Assembly (NCBI RefSeq): GCF_051900425.1
Contig: NZ_JBHZGK010000007.1
Location: 62,001-126,000, forward strand
Source: Frateuria_A sp051900425
GTDB lineage: Bacteria; Pseudomonadota; Gammaproteobacteria; Xanthomonadales; Rhodanobacteraceae
Length of the DNA: 64,000 nucleotides
Direction of reading: 5' to 3'
The number at the start of each line of letters is the position of its first letter. Position 1 is the stretch's first letter. Below the pieces are notes generated by a model that made no database searches, was not told the origin of the DNA, and saw only the letters and a list, made by a program, of their open reading frames with translations. This document shows positions 1 through 9,072 of the stretch, piece by piece. The position numbers and the translations under genes were made by a program.

Positions 1-93
1 ACGCCCGGGCAGGTGTGGGCCGGCTACCGCATCATCGCCATCGGCGACCTGGAATCGGCGCAGCTGCAGCGCTGGCTGGACATGCCCGGCTGA
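1..93 (+). CDS. C-terminal end of an unidentified protein (partial)
   Basis: The reading frame is open from the first base and ends at a TGA at 91-93, giving the last 30 residues of a protein whose beginning lies outside the window. The tail contains GYRIIAIGDLESAQLQRWLD and ends in MPG. I do not recognise the family from this fragment. It lies 102 bp upstream of pepQ on the same strand. It is called a gene end only because the frame is open from the edge and codon use fits its neighbours. Confidence 0.5.
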   Translation, partial: TPGQVWAGYRIIAIGDLESAQLQRWLDMPG

Positions 94-195
94 GTTTCCT
101 CCCAGGGTGGCCCTCGGCGGCCCACCGCGCGATCATGGGCAGTCTCCCCACCGGCGGGACCGCCTTCGCGCCCGCCGCCCGATGAAGGACGCCGC

Positions 196-1515
196 ATGAC
201 CGAGAACCTCGCCCCGCTCTACGCCCAGCACCTGGCCACCCTGCGCGAACGCGCGGACAAGGCGCTCGCGCTGGGCGGCTTCGACCGGATGCTGATCGCC
301 GCGGGCAAGCCGCTGAACAAGTTCCTGGACGACCAGGACTTCCCGTTTGTCTCCAATCCGCATTTCCGCCACTGGCTGCCGCTGACCGACGCGCCGGGCA
401 GCTGGATCGTGTACGAACCGGGCGCCAAGCCGACACTGGTGTTCGTGCAACCGCGCGACTACTGGCACGTGGTGCCGGCCGCCCCGAGCGGTTACTGGGT
501 CGACCAGTTCGACATCCAGGTCGTGCGCAGCGACGCCGACGCCATCGCGGCGCTGCCGAAGCAGGGCCGCAACGCCGTCATCGGACCGGCCTGCCCGCCC
601 ATCGCCGGCGTGGAGGCAAACAACCCCGAGCCGGTGATGAACTACCTGCACTGGCACCGCAGCTACAAGACGCCCTACGAGCTGGCGCTGATGCGCGAGG
701 CCAGCCGCATCGGCACGCGCGCGCACCACGCGGCCGAGGCGGCGTTCCGCAACGGCGAGAGCGAGTTCGGCATCCACCTGGCCTACCTTGCCGCCGCACG
801 GCAGATCGACGCCGAACTTCCGTACTCGAGCATCGTGGGCCTGAACGAGCACGGGGCGGTGCTGCACTACACCCACTTCGACCGGCAGCCGCCGTCCGTG
901 CATCGCTCGTTCCTGATCGACGCGGGCGCCAGTTGCGCCGGATACGCCAGCGACATCACCCGCTCCTACGCGGCCGCCGGCGCGGGCGAGTTCCAGGCAC
1001 TGATCGACAGCATGGACGTCGCCCAGCGCGAGCTGGCCTCGAAGGTGCGCGCCGGCCAGAGCTATCCCGAGCTGCACATCCACGCCCACCACCTGGTGGC
1101 CGGCGTGCTGCGCGAGCACGGCATCATCCGCATGGACGCCGAGGCAGCGGTCGCCAGCGGCGTGACCTCGGCGTTCTTCCCGCACGGCCTGGGCCACCCG
1201 ATCGGCCTGGCGGTGCACGACGTGGCCGGCTTCCAGCAGAACGAGCGCGGCGGCAGCATCCCGCGTCCGGAAGGCCACCCGTTCCTGCGCATGACCCGCG
1301 TGCTCGAGGCCGGCATGGTGGTGACCATCGAGCCGGGCCTGTACTTCATCGACATGCTGCTGGACGAGTTGCGCGCCAACCCGGCGGCGAAGGATGTCGA
1401 CTGGGCCCGCGTCGATGCGTTCCGGCCGTACGGCGGCATCCGTATCGAAGACGACGTGGTGTGCACCGACGGCGAGCCGGAAAATCTCACCCGCGACGCC
1501 TTCGCCCTCCTCTGA
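196..1515 (+). CDS. pepQ: Xaa-Pro dipeptidase PepQ (prolidase)
   Basis: This cytosolic metallopeptidase hydrolyses dipeptides with C-terminal proline. The 439-residue length matches proteobacterial PepQ (about 440). The pita-bread catalytic domain is complete: IDAGASCAGYASDITRSY near residue 240 carries the two metal-binding aspartates, HGLGHPIGLAVHDV near 330 the metal-binding and substrate histidines, EPGLYF near 378 a metal-binding glutamate and GGIRIEDDV near 415 the last one. The N-terminal domain of about 160 residues is of the PepQ kind rather than the PepP kind. The start is the ATG at 196, with a GAAGGA ribosome site 7 bases upstream. It converges on the cydAB genes and stands alone. 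Confidence 0.95.
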   Translation: MTENLAPLYAQHLATLRERADKALALGGFDRMLIAAGKPLNKFLDDQDFPFVSNPHFRHWLPLTDAPGSWIVYEPGAKPTLVFVQPRDYWHVVPAAPSGYWVDQFDIQVVRSDADAIAALPKQGRNAVIGPACPPIAGVEANNPEPVMNYLHWHRSYKTPYELALMREASRIGTRAHHAAEAAFRNGESEFGIHLAYLAAARQIDAELPYSSIVGLNEHGAVLHYTHFDRQPPSVHRSFLIDAGASCAGYASDITRSYAAAGAGEFQALIDSMDVAQRELASKVRAGQSYPELHIHAHHLVAGVLREHGIIRMDAEAAVASGVTSAFFPHGLGHPIGLAVHDVAGFQQNERGGSIPRPEGHPFLRMTRVLEAGMVVTIEPGLYFIDMLLDELRANPAAKDVDWARVDAFRPYGGIRIEDDVVCTDGEPENLTRDAFALL

Positions 1516-1606
1516 CCGCCCAAGGCCCGCTAGTGGGCGATGCCTTTGCTTGCACGTCCGAAAAAGGCATCGTCTGCTAGCGGCTCCCACGAAGAGCGGT
1601 GCGCGC

Positions 1607-2617
1607 TCAGTGGTAGCCCTCGCCAGCCAGCACCTTGCCCCGGAAGACACGGTACGAGTAGACCGTGTAGGCGAGCACTGCCGGGATCAGGAACGCCGCT
1701 CCCACCAGCACGAAGCCTTGTGACGACGGTGGCGAGGCGGCCTCCCAGATGCTCATGCTGGGCGGCACGATGTTCGGCCACATGCCCACCACCAACCCGA
1801 TGAAGCCGAGCGCGAAGAAACACAGCGCCAGCACGAAAGGCTGCACCTCGCGGTTCTTCAGCACCGCCCGCCACAACAGGACCGCGTTGAGCACCGTCAG
1901 GACCGGCACCGGCGACAACCACAGGATGTGTGCGCCAGTGAACCAGCGTTCCATCAGTTGCGAATCCAGGAACGGCAACCACGCGCTGACCATCAGCATG
2001 AAGCCGATCACCGCCAGCATCAGCGGCCGGGTGAGGTCGAACGCGATCCGCTGCAGCCGACCGTCGGTCTTGAGAATCAACCAGGTGGCGCCCAGCAAGG
2101 CGTAGCCGAACACCACCGCCACCCCGGTCATCACCGCGAACGGACTGAACCAGCCAAACGCGCCCTGCACATACTTGCCGCCGGTCAGCGGCATGCCCTC
2201 GACCAGTGCACCCAGGATCAGCCCCTGCGCGAAGGCGGTCACCACCGAGCCCACGCTGAAGGCCACGCCCCACAGCCAGCGCGAGGTATGTGCCTTGAAA
2301 CGGAACTCGAACGCTACGCCGCGGAAGATCAGCGCGATCAGCATCGCCAGGATCGGCAGGTACAGCGCCGACAACACGATCGCGTAGGCCTTGGGAAAGG
2401 TCGCCATCAGACCGGCGCCGCCGAGCACCAGCCAGGTCTCGTTGCCGTCCCAGATCGGCGCGGCGGTGTTCATCATGTGGTCGCGCTGGTCTTCGTCGTC
2501 GGCGAACGGCAGCAGGATGCCCAGCCCGAGCACGAAGCCGTCCAGCAACACGTACATCATCACCGCGAAGCCGATGATGAAGAACCACACCACGGGGAGC
2601 ACGGTCGCCCAGTCCAT
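1607..2617 (-). CDS. cydB: Cytochrome bd-type quinol oxidase subunit II (CydB/CioB)
   Basis: This is the second membrane subunit of a cytochrome bd-family quinol oxidase, which reduces oxygen to water without pumping protons. The 336-residue protein starts MDWATVLPVVWFFIIGFAVM and has the repeated hydrophobic segments and the YVLLDGFVLGLGILLP and NGNETWL-type (WDGNETWLVLGGAGL) motifs of CydB. The ATG at 2617 lies two bases after the cydA stop codon, so the genes are translationally coupled. Its length fits the cyanide-insensitive (CioB) subgroup. No cydX-like small ORF fits between its stop and the end of pepQ, about 90 bp away. Confidence 0.95.
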   Translation of the reverse strand: MDWATVLPVVWFFIIGFAVMMYVLLDGFVLGLGILLPFADDEDQRDHMMNTAAPIWDGNETWLVLGGAGLMATFPKAYAIVLSALYLPILAMLIALIFRGVAFEFRFKAHTSRWLWGVAFSVGSVVTAFAQGLILGALVEGMPLTGGKYVQGAFGWFSPFAVMTGVAVVFGYALLGATWLILKTDGRLQRIAFDLTRPLMLAVIGFMLMVSAWLPFLDSQLMERWFTGAHILWLSPVPVLTVLNAVLLWRAVLKNREVQPFVLALCFFALGFIGLVVGMWPNIVPPSMSIWEAASPPSSQGFVLVGAAFLIPAVLAYTVYSYRVFRGKVLAGEGYH

Positions 2618-2619
2618 CG

Positions 2620-4023
2620 TCAGTCTCCCATCGGGTCGTCGGGCGCGGACAGCGGACGCGCCGGCGTGCGGTGGTGGCTGCCGTGCACCGGCGTGGCCGG
2701 CTGCCCGCGCTGCGGCGCCGGCAGCGGACCGTCGCGGAACAGCTTGAACAGGTACCAGATGCCCGCGCCGAAAATGCCGAGGTAGACCACCACGAAGGTG
2801 ATCAGCGAGGCCAGCACGCTGGACGCAGGCAGCACCGTGGCGGCCTGCGAGGTACGCATCAGGCCCTGCACCACCCAAGGCTGGCGGCCGACCTCGGCCA
2901 CCCACCAGCCGGTGAGCAGCGCGACGAAGCCGGAAGGGATCATCACCACCCACGCCTTGAGGTACCAGCGGTCGCGCAACAGGCTGCCGCGCCTCCAGCG
3001 CCACAGGCCGAGCAACGCCAGCGCCAGCATCATCAGGCCCAGGCCAACCATGACGCGAAAGGAGAAAAACGGGATCTTGACCGGCGGCCGCTCGTCGCGC
3101 GGAAAATCCTTCAGGCCCTTGACCTCGCCATCCCACGAGTGGGTGAGGATCAGGCTGCCCAGGTGCGGCACCTCCACCGCATAGCGATTGGTTTCAGCTT
3201 GTTCGTCGGGCCAGGCGAACAGCGCCAGCGGCACGCTGCTCGCCGTGTCCCAGCGCGCCTCGATGGCGGCCAGCTTGGCCGGCTGGTACTCGCGCACCTT
3301 CAGGCCAGCCATGTCGCCGATCACGATCTGGATCGGGATGACTACGCCCAGGAACGCCAGCGCCAGCTTGAGCATCGCCCCGGCGCGGTCGACGAAGCGC
3401 CCCTTGAGCAGATAGACGGCCGACACACCGCCGACCACCATGGCGGTCGAAATGAACGCGGCCAGCACCATGTGCGGCAGCCGCACCAGGAACGAGGGGT
3501 TGAAGATCACCTGCCACCAGTCCGCCGGGTAGAACACGCCATCGCGGATTTCGTAGCCGGCCGGCGTCTGCATCCAGCTGTTGGCGGACATGATCCAGAA
3601 CGAGGACAAGAGCGTGCCCAGCGAGACTATGCAGGTGGCCAGGAAATGCATGCCATCGCTGACCTTTTTCCAGCCGAACAGCATCACGCCGAGGAACGTG
3701 GCCTCCAGGAAGAACGCGGTCAGCACCTCGTAGTTGAGCAACGGCCCGACGACGTTGCCGGCGACGATCGAGAAGCCGGCCCAGTTGGTGCCGAACTGGA
3801 AGCTCATCACGATGCCTGACACCACGCCCATGCCGAAAGCGACGGCGAAGATCTTCAGCCAGAAGAAATACAGGTCGCGCCATAGGTCCGTGCGCTTGAC
3901 CAGCCACACGCCCTCGATGAACGCCAGCCATGCCGCCGTGCCGATGGTGAAGGCGGGAAACAGGATGTGGAAGGACATCACCCACGCGAACTGCAGGCGC
4001 GAGAGGAACTCGGCAGTCGGCAT
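2620..4023 (-). CDS. cydA: Cytochrome bd-type quinol oxidase subunit I, short Q-loop (CydA/CioA)
   Basis: This subunit carries the haems and the quinol-oxidising site. His19 in MSFHILFP and His184 in RLPHMVLAAF match the known haem-binding histidines of CydA. GRQPWVV near residue 385 is the conserved periplasmic loop motif. The protein is 467 residues against about 520 for E. coli CydA. The missing part is the C-terminal half of the Q-loop: after the AAIEARWDT and ETNRYAVEVPHLG region it runs almost directly into the next helix. This short-loop form is that of cyanide-insensitive oxidases (CioA). The C-terminal 40 residues are a polar, proline-rich tail. The start is ATG at 4023, and cydB follows immediately. 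Confidence 0.95.
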   Translation of the reverse strand: MPTAEFLSRLQFAWVMSFHILFPAFTIGTAAWLAFIEGVWLVKRTDLWRDLYFFWLKIFAVAFGMGVVSGIVMSFQFGTNWAGFSIVAGNVVGPLLNYEVLTAFFLEATFLGVMLFGWKKVSDGMHFLATCIVSLGTLLSSFWIMSANSWMQTPAGYEIRDGVFYPADWWQVIFNPSFLVRLPHMVLAAFISTAMVVGGVSAVYLLKGRFVDRAGAMLKLALAFLGVVIPIQIVIGDMAGLKVREYQPAKLAAIEARWDTASSVPLALFAWPDEQAETNRYAVEVPHLGSLILTHSWDGEVKGLKDFPRDERPPVKIPFFSFRVMVGLGLMMLALALLGLWRWRRGSLLRDRWYLKAWVVMIPSGFVALLTGWWVAEVGRQPWVVQGLMRTSQAATVLPASSVLASLITFVVVYLGIFGAGIWYLFKLFRDGPLPAPQRGQPATPVHGSHHRTPARPLSAPDDPMGD

Positions 4024-4403
4024 GCTTCACTCCCGATGAAAGGGCGTCGTCGACTATAGACATGCGCGGCGTGATGGCTGCGGCATCGCGACAGGCTGCC
4101 GCGCGGCGTGGTGCCGCAGGAACGCTCGCCCGGGACATGGCTCGGTGCGTCCGGGCCCCGCGCGCCGCCCGGACCCTCACCCGCCTGTCGGCAGCCTCTC
4201 CCGGAGGGGGAGAGCCGGCGTGGGTCTCGAGTCCAGCGCTTCGACTTCCCCCCTGCGGGCTACACAGTGCGAACGGGCGTGTGTCTGCACAGAGCGAACC
4301 CTCTCCCTCGGGAAAGGGTTGGGAGCGACGGATGCGGCCTGGCAAGCCAGGGCTCACGGCCCGTCGGGCATTCACTCGCACGAACCGGCTCGCGCGCGAG
4401 CGC
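4024..4403. repeat. Intergenic region with imperfect inverted repeats
   Basis: These 380 bp separate cydA from pepP, which is transcribed toward cydA. I find no convincing gene. Around 4166-4220 and 4297-4325 there are GC-rich hairpin-forming repeats of the kind CCCTCTCCC...GGGGAGAG and CCCTCTCCCTCGGGAAAGGG. The same general repeat type recurs at 8956-9060, 24898-25080, 39076-39181 and 41450-41575. The cydAB promoter should lie at the 4024-4080 end, but I could not pick a clear -35/-10 pair. Confidence 0.45.
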
Positions 4404-5714
4404 TCAGCGCCCTTCCAGCACCCGCATCAGCTCCTCCGGCTCTCTCGGCACGGCCTCCGTGAGCACCACGTTGCCGTCTGCGCTGACCGCCACGTCGTCC
4501 TCGATGCGAACGCCGATGCCGCGCCAGCGCTCGGCTACACCGCGCAGGTCGGGCGGCACGTAGATGCCCGGTTCGACCGTGACCACCATGCCCGGCTCGA
4601 GCAGGCGCGCGTGGCCATCGACGCGGTAGTCGCCCACGTCGTGCACGTCCAGCCCGAGCCAGTGGCCCGTCTTGGAGGGGAAGAAGGTCTTGTACGCCCC
4701 GCTCTCGATCGCCGCATCGGCCGCGCCCTTGATCAACCCCAGCGCGCACAGGCCCTCGGCGATCACCTGCACCGCCGCGTGGTGCGCGGCGTCGAACGGG
4801 CGACCTGGCTTGACCTCGTCGATCGCCGCCTGCTGCGCGGCCAGTACCACTTCGTACAGCGCGCGCTGCTCGCGTGACCAGCGGCCGTTGATGGGGAAGG
4901 TGCGCGTGATGTCGGAGGCGTAGCAGTCCACCTCGGCACCGGCGTCGATCAGCAGCAGGTCGCCGTCCTTGAGCGGCGCGCGGTTGGCCACGTAATGCAT
5001 GGTGCATGCATTGACGCCACCGGCGACGATCGGCGGAAACGCCGGCACCGCACCGCGGCTGCGCATCACCCGCAACAGCTCCGCCTCGACTTCGTACTCC
5101 TGGCGCCCCGGCCGCGCAGCCGCCATCGCCGCCACGTGCGCCTCGGCGGCAATGCCAGCGGCCTGGCGCATGAGCTTCAGTTCGCCGCGCGACTTGTAGA
5201 GCCTGAGGTCGTGCAGCAGGTGCCCCAGCGCCACGAACTCCTTCGGCACCACGCCACCGCCGCGCAACTGGCGCAGGCGCCGCATCCAGCCGAGCAGTCG
5301 TGCATCGAAATCCGGTTCGCGCCCGAAGTGGCAGTACACCCGCGCGCGCCCCTCGATCATGCCGGGCAGGATGTCGTCGATATCCTCGATGGGGAACGCA
5401 TCGTCCAGCCCGAAGTGGCTGACCGCGCGCTCGGTCCCGGCCACCTCGCCGTGCCAGCGCTCGTGCGCCGGATCGCGCTCACGGCAGAACAGCACCGCCT
5501 CGCCGTGCGCCCGCCCGGGGAGCAGTGCCAGCACGGCGTCCGCTTCCGGAAAGCCGGTGAGGTAGTGGAAGTCCGAATCCTGCCGGTACGGCCAGGCCGC
5601 GTCGGCGTTGCGCATGCGCTCGGGCGCGGCAGCCACCAGCAGCGCCGCGTCGGCGCCGGCCATGCGCATCAGCTGGCGCCGACGGCGCGCGAATTCGGTG
5701 ACGGCGATGCTCAA
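4404..5714 (-). CDS. pepP: Xaa-Pro aminopeptidase PepP
   Basis: This cytosolic dimanganese aminopeptidase removes N-terminal residues from peptides with proline in second position. The N-terminal part has FARRRRQLM, PYRQDSDFHYLTGF and EADAVLALLPG, characteristic of PepP. The catalytic domain has IDAGAEVDCYASDITRTFP, SKTGHWLGLDVHDVG, EPGIY and GIGVRIEDDVAV. The frame stays open upstream, but homology begins at SIAVTEFARRRRQ, so I place the start at the TTG at 5714. That codon overlaps the TGA of the upstream UPF0149 gene (TTGA). The resulting 436 residues match E. coli PepP (441). The UPF0149-pepP pairing is conserved in gammaproteobacteria (ygfB-pepP). Confidence 0.93.
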   Translation of the reverse strand: MSIAVTEFARRRRQLMRMAGADAALLVAAAPERMRNADAAWPYRQDSDFHYLTGFPEADAVLALLPGRAHGEAVLFCRERDPAHERWHGEVAGTERAVSHFGLDDAFPIEDIDDILPGMIEGRARVYCHFGREPDFDARLLGWMRRLRQLRGGGVVPKEFVALGHLLHDLRLYKSRGELKLMRQAAGIAAEAHVAAMAAARPGRQEYEVEAELLRVMRSRGAVPAFPPIVAGGVNACTMHYVANRAPLKDGDLLLIDAGAEVDCYASDITRTFPINGRWSREQRALYEVVLAAQQAAIDEVKPGRPFDAAHHAAVQVIAEGLCALGLIKGAADAAIESGAYKTFFPSKTGHWLGLDVHDVGDYRVDGHARLLEPGMVVTVEPGIYVPPDLRGVAERWRGIGVRIEDDVAVSADGNVVLTEAVPREPEELMRVLEGR

Positions 5715-6277
5715 TGCAGCGTATCGTTCGCCGGGCGCTGGGCGCTGTGGCATTCGGCGAACAACAGCATGGCGCCCATGCGCACGAACTCGTGCACCTC
5801 GATCAGCGCATCCTCGTCCTCGCTCTCGTCGCCGAAATCGAACGCCGAGCTGGCGATGGTGGTGAGGTCGCGCAGGATCTCCTGCGCCTCGTCCGACAAC
5901 TTCGCATGTGCGCCCGCGCCGGCCAGGCCGAAGCCGCCAAGGAAACCGCGGCACCATTCCACCAGCGCCTCGGCACGTTCGGCCAGCGGGCGGTCGTCCG
6001 CCGGTAACAAGGGTTCGAAGCCGAGTTCGGGGTCGGCCAGCTCGCCGCGGGACTGGGTCGCCAGCCGCTCCAGCAGCGCCTGGTCATGCGGCGCCGGCAC
6101 GACCGCCTCGCCGCCCTCGAACTCCAGCGCCGCCAGCAACGGCTGCCTGTCCAGCGCGCCGCCGCCGGCCAGGTAACCGCAGAGCGAGCCATGCAGTTCG
6201 CTGGCATCCGCGCCGATGCGCATGCGCACGAGTGCGGCATCCAGCTCGTCGTAGCCGAGCATATCGGGTGCAGTCAT
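5711..6277 (-). CDS. UPF0149 (YgfB/YecA) family protein
   Basis: This 188-residue acidic protein has the UPF0149 hallmarks: an N-terminal GYDELDAAL segment, ELHGSLCGYLAGG near residue 28, WCRGFLGGFG near 110 and a C-terminal EVHEFVRMGAMLLFAE helix. The biochemical role of the family is poorly defined. E. coli YgfB has been linked to regulation and lies in an operon with pepP and ubiH. Here it overlaps the pepP start by four bases. It is divergent from the cell-division gene pair at 6376. Confidence 0.88.
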   Translation of the reverse strand: MTAPDMLGYDELDAALVRMRIGADASELHGSLCGYLAGGGALDRQPLLAALEFEGGEAVVPAPHDQALLERLATQSRGELADPELGFEPLLPADDRPLAERAEALVEWCRGFLGGFGLAGAGAHAKLSDEAQEILRDLTTIASSAFDFGDESEDEDALIEVHEFVRMGAMLLFAECHSAQRPANDTLH

Positions 6278-6362
6278 GGGGGCTCTCCGCGGTAATCGGT
6301 CACCCAGTCTAATCGGCCCGGGCTTTGTAGGCGTGCCGCACCTTTTCCCGCGGCAGGCTTGC

Positions 6363-6368
6363 TATATT
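6363..6368 (+). promoter_or_regulatory. Probable -10 box of a leaderless promoter
   Basis: TATATT sits exactly seven bases before the ATG at 6376, the usual distance from a -10 box to a transcription start. No Shine-Dalgarno sequence lies in between. The -35 match (CCTTTT, 16 bases upstream) is weak. Transcription would start on or next to the start codon. Confidence 0.4.
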
Positions 6369-6375
6369 TCACACC

Positions 6376-6600
6376 ATGAGCACGCCCGATCCCGTCCAGC
6401 AGGAATTGGCCACCCTGAACCAGCAGCTGGACCGCCTGCTGGACCTCGTGCGCCGGCTGCAGGAGGAAAACCGCAGCCTGCGGCACAGCCAGGAACAGCT
6501 GGCCAACGAACGGGCGGGCCTGATGGCGCGCAACGACCAGGCACGCACGCGCGTCGAGGCGATGATCCAACGGTTGAAAGCCCTCGAGAACAACGGCTGA
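6376..6600 (+). CDS. ZapB-like coiled-coil cell-division protein (TIGR02449-type)
   Basis: A 74-residue protein made almost wholly of heptad-patterned helix (QQELATLNQQLDRLLDLV, then RRLQEENRSLR and so on), so it should form a parallel coiled coil. Its size, its pattern and its position directly before zapA match the TIGR02449 family, regarded as ZapB-like partners that bridge ZapA to the Z-ring. Its TGA overlaps the ATG of zapA by one base (TGATG). No ribosome site precedes its ATG; see the leaderless promoter at 6363. Confidence 0.85.
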   Translation: MSTPDPVQQELATLNQQLDRLLDLVRRLQEENRSLRHSQEQLANERAGLMARNDQARTRVEAMIQRLKALENNG

Positions 6601-6917
6601 TGAGCAGCACGCCTCCCTCTGCCTCCGAGCCGGTCGCGCTGCGCCTGCTGGACCGCGAATTCCTGATCGCCTGCGCCCCCGAGGAACGCGACGGCCTGCT
6701 CGCCGCGGCCACCTTTCTCGACCAGAAGATGCGCGAGCTTCGCGCCAACGCACGTACGCCGGGTTTCGACCGGCTGGCGGTGCTGGCGGCGATCAGCGTC
6801 ACCCACGAATACCTGGGCCTGCGCAAGCAGCACGACGGGGCTGATCGCAGCGTGACTGACGGCCTCGCTGCATTGCGCCGCAAGCTTGAAGCGGCGCTCG
6901 ACGCGCAAGTAAGATAG
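6600..6917 (+). CDS. zapA: Cell division protein ZapA
   Basis: ZapA binds FtsZ in the cytoplasm and bundles its filaments. The 105-residue protein has the ZapA globular head (VALRLLDREFLIACAPEERDGLLAAATFLDQKMRELR), a DRLAVLAAISVTHEYL core and a C-terminal coiled coil (LAALRRKLEAALDAQ). The ATG at 6600 shares a base with the upstream stop codon, so translation is coupled. The 6S RNA gene begins six bases after the stop, as in many gammaproteobacteria. Confidence 0.92.
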   Translation: MSSTPPSASEPVALRLLDREFLIACAPEERDGLLAAATFLDQKMRELRANARTPGFDRLAVLAAISVTHEYLGLRKQHDGADRSVTDGLAALRRKLEAALDAQVR

Positions 6918-6922
6918 TCCCC

Positions 6923-7110
6923 GGCGTTTTCTGCGGTGTGCGCCAGCACACTCTACATTTGCCTTGTTCCTATATACGGCCCCGGGTCGGCTTCACATGG
7001 TTGTTGTGCATGTCCGCCGCGTGCGGAAAGCCTTTAAGGCCATGTAGCCCTCCCACCTGATCCAAGCGGATCAAGGTCGTTCGGTGGGCAGCGGCATCGT
7101 GGTTGACGCC
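6923..7110 (+). ncRNA. ssrS: 6S RNA
   Basis: 6S RNA binds sigma-70 RNA polymerase and down-regulates transcription in stationary phase. The location between zapA and ygfA is the conserved one. The ends pair into the long closing stem: 6923-6939 (GGCGTTTTCTGCGGTGT) pairs with 7094-7110 with only two mismatches when G-U pairs are allowed. The internal GCCTTTAAGGCC segment and the CACCTGATCCAAGCGGATCAAGG hairpin before GCGGCATC correspond to the E. coli landmarks GCCTTAAAACTG, TTGAACCAAGGGTTCAAGG and GCGGCATC. The 188-nt length agrees with the usual 180-190. The ends were set from the stem and are good to a few bases. Confidence 0.85.
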
Positions 7111-7196
7111 ACCCCTTTTCCCCGCCTGGCCGACGTTGCTGCAACGCCGGCCGGGCGCGAGCGGCGCCGGTGGCGCCGTCTTCCAGGAGATGCGCC

Positions 7197-7798
7197 GTGG
7201 ACGCCACCGCCCAACGCCGCGAACTGCGCGAGCATCTCGCCGCGCGCCGCCGCGCGCTGACGCCGGCGCAACGCATCGCCGCCGCGCAGGGCCTCAGGCA
7301 CAGCCTCGAACAGCTTCCCGAGTACCACACAGACGCACGCGTGGCCGGGTACTGGGCCTGCGACGGCGAGCTGCCGCTCAACCTGGTGATCCCGCCGCTG
7401 GCCGCACGCGGGCAGCGCTTCCTGCTGCCGGTGCTGGGTCAGGACCGCGAACTGCGCTTTGCCCCCTGGTCGGCCGGCGAAAATGTCGAGCCCAACCGCT
7501 ATGGCATCCCCGAGCCGGTGGCGCCGCGCGAATGGTTCGCGCCGTTCCAGCTCGACCTGGTGCTCGTGCCGCTGCTCGGCTTTGATCGCCAGGGCCATCG
7601 GCTTGGCTATGGCGGCGGCTGGTACGACCGCAGCTTCGCCTTCCTGAACGACCAGGCGCGTCCGACCGAACCGCTGCTGGTGGGCATCGCATACGACTTC
7701 CAGGAACTGCCGGTCATCCGCGCCGAGCCCTGGGACGTGCCGCTGGACTATGTCGCCACCGACCGCGAGCTGATCGATTGCCACCCGGAGGCCCACTG

Positions 7799-7799
<1 letters not shown>
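7197..7799 (+). CDS. ygfA: 5-formyltetrahydrofolate cyclo-ligase
   Basis: This enzyme uses ATP to convert 5-formyl-THF to 5,10-methenyl-THF. Diagnostic segments are QRRELREHLAARRRAL at the N-terminus, the folate-binding GYWACDGELPLN near residue 55, DLVLVPLLGFDRQGHRLGYGGGWYDR near 125 (the conserved GxGGGYYD loop) and the C-terminal VPLDYVATDREL. I chose the GTG at 7197 because an AGGAGA ribosome site ends six bases upstream. This gives 200 residues, in line with YgfA (about 200). Its stop overlaps the next start (TGATG). 6S RNA and ygfA are commonly co-transcribed. Confidence 0.92.
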
Positions 7800-8266
<467 letters not shown>

Positions 8267-8319
8267 CTACCCATCCATCACCGGCCCGACGGCGGGCGGC
8301 CCTCCCCAAGGAAACTTCC

Positions 8320-8955
8320 ATGAGCAACGAAAAGCGTCTCGCTGGCGAGGCTGCCATCCGCTACGTCGAGGATGGCGCCATCGTGGGCGTCGGCACCGGC
8401 TCGACCGTGGCCTTCTTCATCGACGCGCTGGCCGGCATCAAGCACCGCATCCATGGCGCGGTGTCGAGCTCCGAGCAGTCGACCGCGCAACTGAAACGGC
8501 ACGGCATCCCGGTGCTCGACCTCAACAGCACCGGCCCGCTCTCGCTCTATGTCGACGGCGCCGACGAGTGCGACCCGCACAAGCGGCTGATCAAGGGCGG
8601 CGGCGCGGCGCTCACCCGCGAGAAGATCATCGCCGAGGCCAGTGCCCAATTCGTGTGCATCATCGATTCGGGCAAGCGCGTGGACCTGCTTGGCCGCTTC
8701 CCGCTGCCCATCGAGGTGATTCCGATGGCGCGCAGCCTGGTCGGCCGCGAGATCGTCAAGCGCGGCGGCCAGCCCGTCTGGCGCGACGGCGTGGTGACCG
8801 ACAACGGCAACTGGGTGATCGACGTACACGGCTGGCAGATCACCGACCCGGTGTCGCTGGAGGCCGAGCTGAACCAGATCCCGGGCGTGGTCACGGTCGG
8901 ACTGTTTGCGCGGCGGGCCGCCGACATCGTGCTGGTCGGCGACAAGGCGATGTAG
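8320..8955 (+). CDS. rpiA: Ribose-5-phosphate isomerase A
   Basis: RpiA interconverts ribose 5-phosphate and ribulose 5-phosphate in the pentose phosphate pathway. The 211-residue protein has GVGTGSTVAFFID (phosphate-binding loop), SSSEQST, DGADECDPHKRLIKGGGAALTREKI, which holds the catalytic aspartate, glutamate and lysine, and a C-terminal NGNWVIDV segment. The ATG at 8320 follows an AAGGAA ribosome site. The partner enzyme rpe lies far away at 60 kb. Confidence 0.95.
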   Translation: MSNEKRLAGEAAIRYVEDGAIVGVGTGSTVAFFIDALAGIKHRIHGAVSSSEQSTAQLKRHGIPVLDLNSTGPLSLYVDGADECDPHKRLIKGGGAALTREKIIAEASAQFVCIIDSGKRVDLLGRFPLPIEVIPMARSLVGREIVKRGGQPVWRDGVVTDNGNWVIDVHGWQITDPVSLEAELNQIPGVVTVGLFARRAADIVLVGDKAM

Positions 8956-9072
8956 CGCCGCCCTCCAAAGGGGAGGCGGGAGAGCCGTTGGGCTTGCCGC
9001 GAGACACACGTAGCCGGCGAAACCCCTACCCCACCAAACCCTCCCGAGGGAGGGTGTTCCTTGGGCGGTCGC
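8956..9072. repeat. GC-rich inverted repeats between convergent genes
   Basis: Between rpiA and the CLC gene lie imperfect hairpin repeats: GCCCTCCAAAGGGGAGGC near 8962 and CCCTCCCGAGGGAGGG at about 9040-9056. They could act as a two-way transcription stop, but there is no T-run typical of intrinsic terminators. Confidence 0.4.

Noticed and set aside
1530..1606. A CydX-like small subunit downstream of cydB
   Set aside because: The gap to the end of pepQ is too short and contains no suitable hydrophobic ORF with a ribosome site.
133..1650. A 505-codon minus-strand frame opposite pepQ
   Set aside because: It is the antisense shadow of a well-supported gene, with no recognisable motif and an arginine/alanine-rich sequence.
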